Position numbers and translations under genes: made by a program | Part shown: positions 34,052 to 43,689 of the stretch, in pieces | How positions within the stretch are numbered: the stretch's first letter is position 1 | How the letters are laid out: every line of letters starts with the position of its first letter | Notes under the pieces: generated by a model | Databases searched by the model: none | The model's input: only the letters and a program-made list of their open reading frames with translations | Told to the model about the DNA's origin: nothing | NCBI GenBank assembly: GCA_005116885.1 | Contig: SWDP01000006.1 | Span: forward strand, 51,377-95,065 | From: Nitrospira sp. | GTDB taxonomy: Bacteria > Nitrospirota > Nitrospiria > Nitrospirales > Nitrospiraceae | Reading direction: 5' to 3' | DNA length: 43,689 nucleotides

Positions 34052-34080
34052 TTGTGCTAGGTAGTTCGATTTGTTATACT
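34052..34080 (+). promoter_or_regulatory. Promoter of the RDD gene
   Basis: TTGTGC at 34052-34057 and TATACT at 34075-34080 are separated by 17 bases, with TG at 34072-34073 giving an extended -10. It probably also feeds the mre genes downstream. The rest of the divergent gap 33885-34051 shows no gene. Confidence 0.65.
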
Positions 34081-34105
34081 TTGCTTCTAATTGTAAGGAG
34101 ATCCC

Positions 34106-34564
34106 TTGACAGAGGAGGTCAGAGGGGTTCAGTCAATCAGCGCCGGGGTGTATCCCAAGGCGCAGATGTTGAACCGTGGTATCGCCCGACTGATCGATTT
34201 GTTTATTGTTGCGGCTGCTGGTCAAATGCTCGTGCCGGTAGGTTTTCTTGGAGGATTGGCGTATATACTGATCGCTGATGGATTTTCCGGCGGGCGCAGT
34301 ATTGGTAAACGGTTAATTGGTCTTCAGACCGTGCTTCCAGGTCAGCGTGAGGCGGCAGGCTTTCGGGAATCCATTATCCGCAATCTTCCCTTTGCGGTGG
34401 CGCAGGTGGCATTCGCTATTCCCTATGTGGGATGGCTTATTTCGATAGCAATTGTTGCATTCGAAGCGGTATTGATTGTTGGAAACGAGCAGGGGCGGCG
34501 GTTTGGTGATGAGGTCGCCGGTACCCAGGTCTTGGACGTTGGTCGGCTGGTATCGCCTGACTGA
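34106..34564 (+). CDS. RDD family membrane protein
   Basis: The 152-residue protein has the RDD signature: an Arg in MLNRGIARLIDLFIVAA, two Asp positions in the following helices and SGGRSIGKRLIGLQTV. Three hydrophobic segments are visible (about residues 30-60, 95-115 and 115-130). The family is of uncertain, possibly transport, function. The TTG start at 34106 is supported by AAGGAG 5 bases upstream. It lies 38 bases before mreB. Confidence 0.85.
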   Translation: MTEEVRGVQSISAGVYPKAQMLNRGIARLIDLFIVAAAGQMLVPVGFLGGLAYILIADGFSGGRSIGKRLIGLQTVLPGQREAAGFRESIIRNLPFAVAQVAFAIPYVGWLISIAIVAFEAVLIVGNEQGRRFGDEVAGTQVLDVGRLVSPD

Positions 34565-34584
34565 GCGCGCTACCGTAGTGGTGA

Positions 34585-35652
<1,068 letters not shown>

Positions 35653-35673
35653 GGTTCCATCCCGAACTCCCTT

Positions 35674-36555
35674 ATGTGGATGGCTCATTCTAGTTCTCCC
35701 TACGGTACCAGACGTATTGCGCTTGTTTGCTTTGCCCTGTTGTTGGTGGCTCTCTTCCTGTTCCCCAATCAAATCCAAGGACTTTCACAGTATCTGGGTG
35801 GGCCGGTCGGATACGCCGTGAGTGTCCCACTCGAAGCCATTGCGTCCATCGATACCGGCATTGCGGATCGCTGGGAACAGTACGTGGCGTTGCAAGGGGT
35901 TCGAGAAGAGAACCAACAACTGCGGAAAGAAAACGAATGGCTACGCGGGCAAAATAGCCGGTTGCGAGAGTCGGCTGCTGCGACAGAGCGATTGACGGCG
36001 TTGTTGCGTTTTAAAGAACAGGCCCTTCCCACGATGGTCGCTGCGCAAGTCATCGGGCGTGATGCCACGAATCGGTATCGCACCATTATCCTCAATAAGG
36101 GCGAAAGCGATGGGATCAAGCCGGACATGGGAGTCGTGACCCCTGCCGGTGTTGTTGGGCGGGTGGTGAAAACGACGGGGGTGTCTTCGGTGGTGCTCTT
36201 GGTGACTGATCCAAACAACGCCATCGCTGGGCTTATTCAGCGGACGAGAGATGAAGGCATTGTGGAGGGGACTCAGCAAGGGCTGGCCCAGCTGAAGTAT
36301 ATCCCGCTGTTGTCGACGCTTCGGGATGGCGATCGGGTCGTGACCTCAGGCCTCATCGGAGATTTTCCTCGAGGATTGATGATCGGGACGATTACCCACA
36401 TCGACAAACAGGAAGGCGCCCTCTTCCAGTCCGCCGAGCTCATGCCGGAAGTCGACGTCAGCCGTGTGGAGGAGGTGTTGGTGATTCAGACATCGTACGG
36501 GCAGTCGTCGAAGGCAGGGTCGGGCGCAGAGCTGCTTGAGAAGCCCTTGCCATGA
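35674..36555 (+). CDS. mreC: Rod-shape-determining protein MreC
   Basis: MreC is a bitopic inner-membrane protein linking MreB to the wall synthases. The 293-residue protein has one N-terminal membrane helix (about residues 13-30), a coiled coil with REENQQLRKENEWLRGQNSRLRE at about 75-100, and the periplasmic double beta-barrel (VIGRDATNRYRTIILNKGESDGIKPDMGVVTPAGVVGRV; GDRVVTSGLIGDFPRGLMIG). ATG 35674 lies 21 bases after mreB; ATG 35680 is an in-frame alternative. The stop overlaps the mreD start (ATGA). Confidence 0.95.
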   Translation: MWMAHSSSPYGTRRIALVCFALLLVALFLFPNQIQGLSQYLGGPVGYAVSVPLEAIASIDTGIADRWEQYVALQGVREENQQLRKENEWLRGQNSRLRESAAATERLTALLRFKEQALPTMVAAQVIGRDATNRYRTIILNKGESDGIKPDMGVVTPAGVVGRVVKTTGVSSVVLLVTDPNNAIAGLIQRTRDEGIVEGTQQGLAQLKYIPLLSTLRDGDRVVTSGLIGDFPRGLMIGTITHIDKQEGALFQSAELMPEVDVSRVEEVLVIQTSYGQSSKAGSGAELLEKPLP

Positions 36556-37061
36556 AATTTTTCTTCTACCTTATTCTTGTGCTGCTACTCGTCCCGTTGC
36601 AGACGACGCTATTGCCACATTTGAGCGTGTGGAATATCAAACCGGATTTGGGGCTTGTGGCCGCCGCGCTCATCGGGCTTTTCGCCGGGGAGTTGGAAGG
36701 TCTTCTCATAGGACTCACGATCGGATGGGTTCTCAATCTATTTTCAGCCGGCGAACTATGGTTGAGCCTGCTTACGAATGGAGGGGTTGGTCTCTTGGCA
36801 GGATTCCTGGGGCGGCAGGTGTCGCAAGTGACGTCGTACTCGCTGGGAGGAATGCTGTTGCTGGTATCGTTGGTGAGCGGGCTCCTTGCTGCGATAAATT
36901 TCAAAGGTCTCGACATCTCTCAGATGTGGTGGATGGTCGAGTCGATTGTCGTTCCGCAGGCGTGTTTTGACGGGGCGGCGGGGGCGGGATTTTATTGGTT
37001 ACTCTCTCGACGGTTTGATCTCACCCGCCTGAGGACCGACCGGATGGATGGTCTCTTTTAA
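36552..37061 (+). CDS. mreD: Rod-shape-determining protein MreD
   Basis: The 169-residue protein is nearly all hydrophobic with five or six membrane helices, and begins FFFYLILVLLLVPLQTTLLPHLSVWNIKPDLGLVAAALIGLF, matching the MreD pattern with the LPHL and PDL motifs. MreD is part of the elongasome membrane complex with MreC and RodA. Overlap with mreC by ATGA and position before mrdA support the call. Confidence 0.9.
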   Translation: MKFFFYLILVLLLVPLQTTLLPHLSVWNIKPDLGLVAAALIGLFAGELEGLLIGLTIGWVLNLFSAGELWLSLLTNGGVGLLAGFLGRQVSQVTSYSLGGMLLLVSLVSGLLAAINFKGLDISQMWWMVESIVVPQACFDGAAGAGFYWLLSRRFDLTRLRTDRMDGLF

Positions 37062-37090
37062 TGGGCGTGGAAGAATGCGACTTGTGACGC

Positions 37091-38965
37091 ATGGCAACAG
37101 CTGGTCTGCACGATTCTGAACTCGGGGAACTCCAACGCCGACTGATCATTCTCCGCGTCGGCTTGTTGCTGGTCGTGGCGTTACTCGGACTGCAGCTTTG
37201 GAACTTGCAGATTCGAGAGGGGCCCTACTACCGCGATCTCTCGGAGAACAATCGAACACGCTCGGTCATCATGGAGCCGGCTCGAGGGCTCATTTACGAT
37301 CGCAACGGGGTATTGTTGGCGAATAATGTCCCCAGTTTCACGCTCTATGTTTCGCTTGAAGACGTGACAGATCGTGAGGGGCTCATTCGTCAGCTCACCA
37401 ACCTCCTGGGGCTTGATGAGGCGCTCATCAGGAAGAAACTGGCGGCTCGCGGCAGTAAACAACTGCCGCGTAAAGTGAAAGATCGCTTAACCCTGCGAGA
37501 AGCGACATTAATCGAGTCTCACCGTCTGGATTTGCCCGGGGTCATGGTGCAAGTCGAATCGCAACGGAACTATCCTGGAGGAACGACGGCGTCACATCTC
37601 CTGGGCTATGTCGGGGAAGTCTCGCCTGAGCAATTGGAGAAACCTGAATTTTCCGAGCTGCACCAAGGGAGCGTCGTTGGACAATATGGTGTGGAGAAGT
37701 TTTTCGATCGGCTTATGCGCGGTCAAGCCGGGCAAAAAAGCATAGAAGTCGATGCCATCGGTCATGAGAAGCGAACCGTGGTAGTGGAGCAGCCCCATGC
37801 CGGAGACAATTTGTATCTCACGATTGATGTGCGGCTGCAGAAAGTGGCCGAAAATCTGTTGGGAGAAGAATCGGGCGCGATTGTCGCACTGGATCCGAGG
37901 ACCGGTGATGTGCTGGCGATGGCGAGCCGTCCGGGTTTCGACCCGAATGTCCTCTCGCGGGAGCTCACACCGAAGCAATGGGCTGAGATCGTGCAAGACG
38001 AGGGGCGTCCCTTAAATAATCGAGCCTCGCAAGGGCAGTACCCACCCGGTTCGGTCTACAAAGTGATGATGGCCGCTGCAGCGTTAGAAACCAAAACGGT
38101 GACCCCTTCGACAACCATTTTCTGCAATGGAGGGTATCAGTTCGGTCGCCGTCTGTATCATGACTGGAAAGCTGGGGGGCATGGTTCAGTGGATCTCCGG
38201 CACGCGCTTGTGCAATCGTGCGACGTGTATTTCTATACGGTCGGACAGCGGATGGGGATTGAGACCATGGCTTCCTTCGCCCATCAGTTTGGGTTGGGAG
38301 AAGAGACAGGGATTGAGCTGCCGTCTGAACGGATTGGGATTGTGCCTTCCGAGGCATGGAAAAGGAAGGCCAAGAATGAACCCTGGCTGCCTGGCGAAAC
38401 GATTTCGGCATCGATCGGACAGGGCTACGTGAATGTCACTCCGTTGCAGATGGCGAGTTTGATCGGCACCGTTGCAAACGACGGTGCTATGTTTCGTCCG
38501 CGCTTGGTCCAAGCTGTGATGGATCGAGCGACGGGGGAACTCCAACGTCGGCCTGCGGTGCTCAAGCGGACGTTGAATCTGAGGCCTGGAATCTTGCCGG
38601 TGATTAAAGAGGCGCTGGCGGGGGTCGTTAAAGAGGGGACGGCCACAAAGGCGCAGTCGGCGCTGGTGACGATTGCCGGGAAGACTGGCACGGCCCAGAT
38701 GACGGCGTTACGAACCGGTCCGGAGAAAGACATCCCGAAGAAATTTCGTGATCACGCGTGGTTTGTTGCCTTCGCTCCAGTTGAAGCGCCTACCATCGCC
38801 GTTGCGGTGTTGGGTGAGCATATGGGCCATGGAGGTTCTGCCTCGGCGCCTCTCGCCAAGGAGCTGATCGAGACCTATGTGAAGTTAAATCTTGACGCGC
38901 CCTCTCACGTAAAAGATGGCGCCGTCGTGCGGGTAGGGGACGCCGGAGGCCAGGGAACACGATGA
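37091..38965 (+). CDS. mrdA: Penicillin-binding protein 2 (peptidoglycan transpeptidase)
   Basis: PBP2 cross-links peptidoglycan during elongation, working with RodA. The 624-residue protein has an N-terminal membrane helix (about residues 22-40), the pedestal domain beginning ENNRTRSVIMEPARGLIYDRNG, and the transpeptidase domain with the nucleophile Ser321 in PPGSVYK, the SCD version of the SxN motif in ALVQSCDVYFY, and KTG at Lys531 in IAGKTGTAQ. The stop overlaps the rodA start (ATGA). Confidence 0.96.
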   Translation: MATAGLHDSELGELQRRLIILRVGLLLVVALLGLQLWNLQIREGPYYRDLSENNRTRSVIMEPARGLIYDRNGVLLANNVPSFTLYVSLEDVTDREGLIRQLTNLLGLDEALIRKKLAARGSKQLPRKVKDRLTLREATLIESHRLDLPGVMVQVESQRNYPGGTTASHLLGYVGEVSPEQLEKPEFSELHQGSVVGQYGVEKFFDRLMRGQAGQKSIEVDAIGHEKRTVVVEQPHAGDNLYLTIDVRLQKVAENLLGEESGAIVALDPRTGDVLAMASRPGFDPNVLSRELTPKQWAEIVQDEGRPLNNRASQGQYPPGSVYKVMMAAAALETKTVTPSTTIFCNGGYQFGRRLYHDWKAGGHGSVDLRHALVQSCDVYFYTVGQRMGIETMASFAHQFGLGEETGIELPSERIGIVPSEAWKRKAKNEPWLPGETISASIGQGYVNVTPLQMASLIGTVANDGAMFRPRLVQAVMDRATGELQRRPAVLKRTLNLRPGILPVIKEALAGVVKEGTATKAQSALVTIAGKTGTAQMTALRTGPEKDIPKKFRDHAWFVAFAPVEAPTIAVAVLGEHMGHGGSASAPLAKELIETYVKLNLDAPSHVKDGAVVRVGDAGGQGTR

Positions 38966-40077
38966 TCGACCGGGGATACATGAGCCGCGGCTTCGACAAT
39001 TTCGATGTTCGCTTTATCGGACTGATCTTTGCCATCCTGGGGATTGGTGTCCTGTCGATTTACAGTGTGACGCACGACCAAGGGGTTGCGTTCCCGTTTT
39101 ATGCCAAACAGGTTGTGTGGATTCTGCTTGGTACGGTCGCGTTTCTTGTCATGTGGCTCTCGGACTATCATCGGATTGCGCGGTTAGCGTATCCTGCCTA
39201 TGCGATTATCTTAATCCTATTGACTGTCGTGTTGTTTGAAGGCAGGAGCAGCCGTGGAGCGCAACGCTGGATTCCGATGGGTCCCTTTGCCTTCCAGCCT
39301 TCGGAATTCGCAAAGCTGGTCCTCATTTTGACCTTGGCGCACTACTATTCACAGGCGCCGCGGGTGGGCTGGCTCCAACGAGTGGTGCTTCCGGGACTCT
39401 TGGTGTTGCCGGGGCTGCTCCTGATCCTGAAGCAGCCGGATCTTGGGAGCGGATTGAGCTTTTTGGCGATTTATGCCGCGATGCTGCTGATGGTGGGTAT
39501 GCGGTCGAAGGCGGTGGGGGTCATCCTTTTATTTTCATTGATGCTGTTTCCCTTCGCTTGGGAAATCATGTGGGGGTCATTGCATGATTATCAGCGTCAG
39601 CGCATTATGACGTTTGTCGACCCGGTGTATGATACAGGCGGCAAGGGATATCATGCGCTCCAATCGAGGATTGCCATTGGTGCAGGAGAGTTGACAGGGA
39701 AGGGGCTCTACGGAGGAACACAAAGCCAATTGAAGTTTTTGCCTGAGGGACATACCGACTTTGTCTTTTCAGTGTTTGCAGAAGAATGGGGATTTCTCGG
39801 AGTGCTGGTACTTCTATTGTTGTTCGTCGGGTTGATCTGGCTGTCGCTCGAAGTTGTGGCTCGCGCGAAGGATCAGCTCGGGGCACTGTTGGCGGTCGGC
39901 ATTCTCTGCATGCTGTGTTTTTGCGTGGTGATCAATATCGGCATGACGGCGGGCATGTTTCCCATCGTCGGCATTCCTCTCCCGCTGATGAGTTACGGCG
40001 GGAGTGCGACGATTATGACGATGGCATCGTTGGGCCTGCTGTTGAATGTCAAACGCCGTCGATTAAGTTTCTTTTAG
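38962..40077 (+). CDS. rodA: Peptidoglycan glycosyltransferase RodA
   Basis: RodA is the SEDS-family polymerase that makes glycan strands from lipid II in the elongasome. The 371-residue protein has about ten membrane helices, the GAQRWIPMGPFAFQPSEFAKLVLIL block, the LKQPDLGSGLSFLAIYAAML segment with the essential Asp, LPEGHTDFVFSVFAEEWGFLG and the C-terminal GIPLPLMSYGGSATIMTMASLGLLLNV. It overlaps mrdA by 4 bases. The region between its stop and rng (167 bases) has a possible 56-codon frame at 40084-40254 of doubtful reality. Confidence 0.96.
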   Translation: MIDRGYMSRGFDNFDVRFIGLIFAILGIGVLSIYSVTHDQGVAFPFYAKQVVWILLGTVAFLVMWLSDYHRIARLAYPAYAIILILLTVVLFEGRSSRGAQRWIPMGPFAFQPSEFAKLVLILTLAHYYSQAPRVGWLQRVVLPGLLVLPGLLLILKQPDLGSGLSFLAIYAAMLLMVGMRSKAVGVILLFSLMLFPFAWEIMWGSLHDYQRQRIMTFVDPVYDTGGKGYHALQSRIAIGAGELTGKGLYGGTQSQLKFLPEGHTDFVFSVFAEEWGFLGVLVLLLLFVGLIWLSLEVVARAKDQLGALLAVGILCMLCFCVVINIGMTAGMFPIVGIPLPLMSYGGSATIMTMASLGLLLNVKRRRLSFF

Positions 40078-40244
40078 GGACAGATGATTGCACGGTTTCG
40101 AATGGGTCGGGATCAAAGCAAGCCGCTATATGTTGGGTGCGAACCGTTGAGTCAGCGCGTCGGCGAATGGAGGCCGAACCTGGGGATTCCCCGCGTTCGT
40201 CCCGCATGTCGGCGCGACGATTCTACGGAATGGAAGGAGTCGGT

Positions 40245-41765
40245 ATGGGACTAGAAATTGCGATTACAGTTGCACGCGAGGAAACTCGCGTTGCGGTATT
40301 GGATGGCGGAGTCGTCACGGACCTCTTTGGAGACCGTGCGAAACACAAGGACTTCGTCGGGAACATTTACAAAGGAAAAGTGGCAAAAGTGTTGCCCGGC
40401 ATGCAGGCGGCATTTGTAGACATCGGTCTCGCGAAGGCGGCGTTCATGCACGTGTCGGATCTGTCCTTGGATTCCGAGCCGGGCGATACCCTCGTCGATG
40501 CGGATGAGGAAGACAAGGATGCCGACAAAGACGGGGATATGCTGGGTCCTCGGCGCCAAAGCTCCAAGCCGATCGAGCAGCTGCTGAGCGAAGGGCAAGA
40601 GCTGATGGTGCAGATTTCCAAGGGGCCGATCGGCACAAAAGGATCACGGGTGACAACGTATGTGTCGCTTCCAGGCCGGTATCTCGTGTTTATGCCCAAC
40701 GTGGAACATATCGGTGTATCACGCCGGATTGCCCGAGATGAGGAGCGGGCTCGACTGAAGGACATTATGAAGCGCGTGCGGCAACCTGGTTGCGGATACA
40801 TTGTCCGCACAGTGAGTGAAGGGGTCAAAGAAGACGAGTTGCGTTCCGATGTCGACTTTTTGCACGTGCTTTGGCAGGACATTCTGGCGAAACGTGAGCA
40901 GAAAGGCTCGCCGGCCTTGCTTCATGCCGATCTGAGTCTGAGTTTTCGCGTTGTGAGGGATCTTTTCGGGAAGAAAGTCGATCGATTATGGATCGATTCG
41001 CGTGAGGAGTACCAGGCGGTTCGCGACTTCGTGCAGCGATTCTCGCCGGAGCAAACGTCACGCATTCATTTGTACGACAAAGATGAAAGTCTCTTCGATC
41101 ATCTAGGCGTGGAGCAGGAGATGGCGCGGGCTCTCAGCCGCAAAGTCTGGCTGAAGTCAGGCGGGCATCTTGTGATCGATCATACAGAAGCGATGACCGT
41201 TATCGACGTCAATACCGGACGGTTCGTGGGGAAGCGCGATCAGGAAGAAACCATTCTTCGAAACAATCTTGAGGCGGCAAAAGAAGTCGCCTATCAGATG
41301 AAGTTGCGCGGGATCGGCGGCATCATTATCGTCGACTTTATCGACATGGAACGAGAGAAAAATCGTGACAAAGTGTACCACGCGTTGCTCGATGCGATGT
41401 CGACCGACAAGGCCCGCACCCGAGTGTCTCGAATTTCAGATTTGGGATTGATCGAGATCTCTCGTGAACGGGTGAGAGAGGACCTCCTCCGCTCGCTCTC
41501 TGAGCCCTGCCACTATTGTGAGGGACGAGGCTATACGAAGTCTCCGACCACGGTCGCCTATGAGATATTCCGCGATGTGCGTCGGATCGGCAGCAGCCCT
41601 GAGCCTCAGCGGATCGTCATCGGCGCTCACCCTTCAGTCGTCGGGTTGTTGCAAGATGAAGAACGGCAGGGGCTTGAGGCTGTGGAGCGCGAGTGTGTGG
41701 CGAAAATCATTGTGATGCCGGACGAACACTTGCATCTGGAACAGCACGATCTCGCGGTTCTCTAA
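40245..41765 (+). CDS. rng: Ribonuclease G/E family endoribonuclease
   Basis: The 506-residue enzyme processes or degrades RNA, with a preference for AU-rich single strands in 5'-monophosphate substrates. It has the N-terminal S1 domain (FVGNIYKGKVAKVLPGMQAAFVDIGLAKAAFMHVSDL) interrupted by an acidic insert (about residues 85-100), the 5'-sensor region, the catalytic Asp residues in MTVIDVNTGRFVG and GGIIIVDFIDM, and a zinc-link pair in PCHYCEGRGY. It lacks the long RNase E scaffold tail, so RNase G is the better name. ATG 40245 follows GGAAGGAG; a longer frame runs back into rodA but is not homologous. Confidence 0.93.
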   Translation: MGLEIAITVAREETRVAVLDGGVVTDLFGDRAKHKDFVGNIYKGKVAKVLPGMQAAFVDIGLAKAAFMHVSDLSLDSEPGDTLVDADEEDKDADKDGDMLGPRRQSSKPIEQLLSEGQELMVQISKGPIGTKGSRVTTYVSLPGRYLVFMPNVEHIGVSRRIARDEERARLKDIMKRVRQPGCGYIVRTVSEGVKEDELRSDVDFLHVLWQDILAKREQKGSPALLHADLSLSFRVVRDLFGKKVDRLWIDSREEYQAVRDFVQRFSPEQTSRIHLYDKDESLFDHLGVEQEMARALSRKVWLKSGGHLVIDHTEAMTVIDVNTGRFVGKRDQEETILRNNLEAAKEVAYQMKLRGIGGIIIVDFIDMEREKNRDKVYHALLDAMSTDKARTRVSRISDLGLIEISRERVREDLLRSLSEPCHYCEGRGYTKSPTTVAYEIFRDVRRIGSSPEPQRIVIGAHPSVVGLLQDEERQGLEAVERECVAKIIVMPDEHLHLEQHDLAVL

Positions 41766-41868
41766 AGATTGTGGCTCTCGTGCTGCAAGCCTCACACAAT
41801 CTTCTTGTAAGCAGACTGCGGGTGCGGATTGCTCTCCTAAGGATTCGGGTACGCCTTCCGGTCAGCTC

Positions 41869-42987
41869 ATGACAAGACCGATGTTAGAGCATTGGCTCCG
41901 TCTACGGGCGATCGATGGAGTGGGAGACCTGACGATAGTTCGGTTAGTCCGCGCCTGGCGCTCTCCTGAAGCTGTCCTAAGTGCTTCCCGCGACGAGTTG
42001 ATTCAGAGTGGATGTAGCCCGCTATTAGCAGATGCGATACGGCGCGGACCTGATCGTTCCTCCAGCAGAAGTATCGAGCGTGAGATCGAGGCGATCGAGC
42101 GTGAGCACGTTGAAGTCCGGAGCGTGTTGGATTCTCGATATCCTGCGCGGCTGAACATGATTGCGGACCCTCCTCCACTCTTATATATCACAGGCACATT
42201 GACTGAGCAGGATGAGCTGGCGGTGGCCATCGTGGGTGCACGGCGTGCGACGGCAGCTGGACGTGCCGTAACCGAAGAGTTGAGCCACGACTTGGCAGAA
42301 GCAGGTATGACGGTGGTGAGCGGGCTGGCGCGTGGGATTGATGCGGCGGCCCATCGAGGCGCGCTTGCCGCAGGTGGGCGTACCATTGCGGTGCTGGGAT
42401 GCGGGATCGATCGAACCTATCCATCGGAACATGAGCAGTTACGTCGGCAGATTGAGGAGCGGGGCGCAATTGTATCTGAGGTGGCGATGGGTGTGGCCCC
42501 TCACAGCCATCATTTCCCTCGGCGAAATCGCATCATCAGCGGATTGTCCCTGGGGGTGATTGTGACGGAGGCGGCTGTCGGCAGCGGATCGTTGATTACT
42601 GCAAGATTGGCCGCTGAGCAAGGCCGAGAGGTGTTCGCCGTTCCTGGCTTTGTGAAGCAAGATACCAGTCGTGGAACAAATGCACTACTCAAAGAGGGTG
42701 CGGCCTTGATCGAACGCGCACAGGATGTCATTGACGCATTGTTGCCACAGCTGGAGCCAGCGCTACGAGTGCGTGTGCAGCCTTCTTGTGAGAAGAAGGT
42801 ATCCGGCGATCCTTTAGGTAAAGAAGAACAGTTGGTGTATGATGCCTTGTCGTATGATCCCAGTACTGTGGATGATGTGGTTGTCTCTACACGATTATCC
42901 GTATCTATCGTGATGGGGTTGCTCTTGTCCCTGGAGCTTCGACAGCACGTTACACAGCTGCCGGGACAGCGGTATCTTCGAACATAA
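41869..42987 (+). CDS. dprA: DNA-processing protein DprA
   Basis: DprA protects incoming single-stranded DNA and loads RecA during transformation. The 372-residue protein has an N-terminal helix-hairpin-helix (LRAIDGVGDLTIVRLVRAW), the Rossmann-like core with VAIVGARRATAAGRAVTEELSHDLAEAGMTVVSGLARGIDAAAHRGAL, and GSLITARLAAEQGREVFAVPG, and a C-terminal winged-helix domain (about residues 310-372). No ribosome site precedes ATG 41869. It is followed by topA, a common neighbour. Confidence 0.95.
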   Translation: MTRPMLEHWLRLRAIDGVGDLTIVRLVRAWRSPEAVLSASRDELIQSGCSPLLADAIRRGPDRSSSRSIEREIEAIEREHVEVRSVLDSRYPARLNMIADPPPLLYITGTLTEQDELAVAIVGARRATAAGRAVTEELSHDLAEAGMTVVSGLARGIDAAAHRGALAAGGRTIAVLGCGIDRTYPSEHEQLRRQIEERGAIVSEVAMGVAPHSHHFPRRNRIISGLSLGVIVTEAAVGSGSLITARLAAEQGREVFAVPGFVKQDTSRGTNALLKEGAALIERAQDVIDALLPQLEPALRVRVQPSCEKKVSGDPLGKEEQLVYDALSYDPSTVDDVVVSTRLSVSIVMGLLLSLELRQHVTQLPGQRYLRT

Positions 42988-43062
42988 TTATCGAACAGTT
43001 GCACGGACGTGTATTATTTGGTACGGATGAGAGGGGTACCCTCGTAGCGAATCGGAGTCTTC

Positions 43063-43689
43063 ATGGCCAAGTCACTCATCATTGTCGAGTCCCCGACGAA
43101 AGCACGCACTATCAGTAAGTATCTGGGGCGTGGGTATACCGTCATGGCCTCGGTCGGACATATTAAGGATCTTCCCACCAGCAAGCTTGGAGTGGACCTG
43201 GAGCACGATTTCGAGCCCCAGTATGTGACGATCAAGGGGAAGACGAAGGTCTTGGCGGATATTAAGAAAAAGGCGGACGAGGCCGACAGGGTGTATCTTG
43301 CGTCGGACCCCGATCGAGAAGGCGAAGCCATCGCCTGGCATCTCGAACAGGAATTGCTCGAGAGGCCAAAAACAAAATCGAAGTCCAAATCCAAGTCGAA
43401 ATCAAAGGATCAACCAGAGGGCAAGGTGTTCCGGGTTCTCTTTAATGAAATCACGGAATCGGCCATTAAGCGCGCACTGCAGTCACCCGGGCAGGTCGAT
43501 ATGAAACTGGTCAACGCGCAGCAGGCCCGCCGGGTGCTGGATCGGATCGTCGGTTATCAAGGCAGCCAATTACTCTGGACCAAGGTACGGCGCGGACTCA
43601 GCATGGGTCGGGTTCAGTCCGTGGCGATGCGATTGATTTGTGAACGGGAACAGGAACGAGAAGCGTTTCGGGCGGAAGAGTACTGGTCG
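43063..43689 (+). CDS. topA: DNA topoisomerase I, 3' end outside window
   Basis: TopA relaxes negative supercoils. The first 209 residues are present: AKSLIIVESPTKARTISKYLG with the Toprim Glu9, SVGHIKDLP, and SDPDREGEAIAWHL with the acidic metal-binding triad. FNEITESAIKRAL and NAQQARRVLDRIVGYQ follow. Residues about 103-118 form a low-complexity Lys-Ser repeat (KSKSKSKSK) at the EQEL-KVFRV junction, absent from most TopA proteins I can recall. The frame is open to the window edge, so the catalytic Tyr is not seen. ATG 43063 follows CGGAG weakly. Confidence 0.96.
   Translation, partial: MAKSLIIVESPTKARTISKYLGRGYTVMASVGHIKDLPTSKLGVDLEHDFEPQYVTIKGKTKVLADIKKKADEADRVYLASDPDREGEAIAWHLEQELLERPKTKSKSKSKSKSKDQPEGKVFRVLFNEITESAIKRALQSPGQVDMKLVNAQQARRVLDRIVGYQGSQLLWTKVRRGLSMGRVQSVAMRLICEREQEREAFRAEEYWS

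Noticed and set aside
39786-40244. Long N-terminal extension of the RNase G frame
   Set aside because: It overlaps the rodA coding sequence in another frame and has no similarity to RNase G/E; ATG 40245 has GGAAGGAG upstream and gives the canonical N-terminus.

Overview
The window is a dense, mostly co-directional stretch of a GC-rich bacterial chromosome from a Gram-negative (diderm) organism. Lipoprotein signals, SurA-like and SpoIID-like envelope proteins, a full mreBCD-mrdA-rodA set and the style of the intergenic repeats fit a Nitrospira-like member of Nitrospirota. That assignment is inference from protein character and gene order, not from a marker-gene search. Most genes are housekeeping and on the + strand. 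||| Layout. 1-6000: a DUF4412-like fragment, a secreted hypothetical protein, an NmrA-type reductase behind a palindromic promoter, DUF5069, pirin, FrnE-type DsbA, VOC and SnoaL-like proteins. 6193-10096: late histidine genes hisH, hisA, hisF and hisIE, with a lipoprotein gene and a HIT gene in the same run. 10410-14254: macromolecular-synthesis genes dnaG and rpoD, then a CAU-anticodon tRNA. 14316-17469: zinc-ribbon coiled-coil protein, RNase HIII, M48 lipoprotein protease, RNase P RNA and a glutaredoxin-like gene whose 3' end lies antisense in the RNase P RNA gene. 17569-20218: a complete IS1595-family transposon with perfect 22-bp ends, an 8-bp target duplication and cargo. 20288-28131: branched-chain amino acid genes ilvB, ilvN, ilvC, a T-box-controlled leuA and leuB, interrupted by the phospholipid genes psd and pssA. 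28150-32877: NHL propeller, asd, DUF2905, SpoIID-like, queA. 33177-41765: SurA-N protein, RDD protein, then mreB, mreC, mreD, mrdA, rodA and rng. 41869-43689: dprA and the 5' part of topA. ||| Main points for a second look. (1) The transposon carries a DUF3800 gene diverging from three overlapping small genes (48, 59 and 96 codons), with a palindrome between them; this is the best candidate for an undescribed system here. (2) leuA is cut off at about codon 320 and joined out of frame to the 3' part of a cupin gene, so the T-box now controls a truncated synthase. (3) Six copies of a roughly 120-bp foldback repeat lie between genes; their arms and central hairpins change in a matched way, and the terminal 8-mer also occurs at several stop codons. 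(4) A leucine T-box leader precedes leuA, and a Val/Leu-rich short ORF precedes ilvB. (5) The 3' end of rnpB overlaps a protein gene on the other strand.
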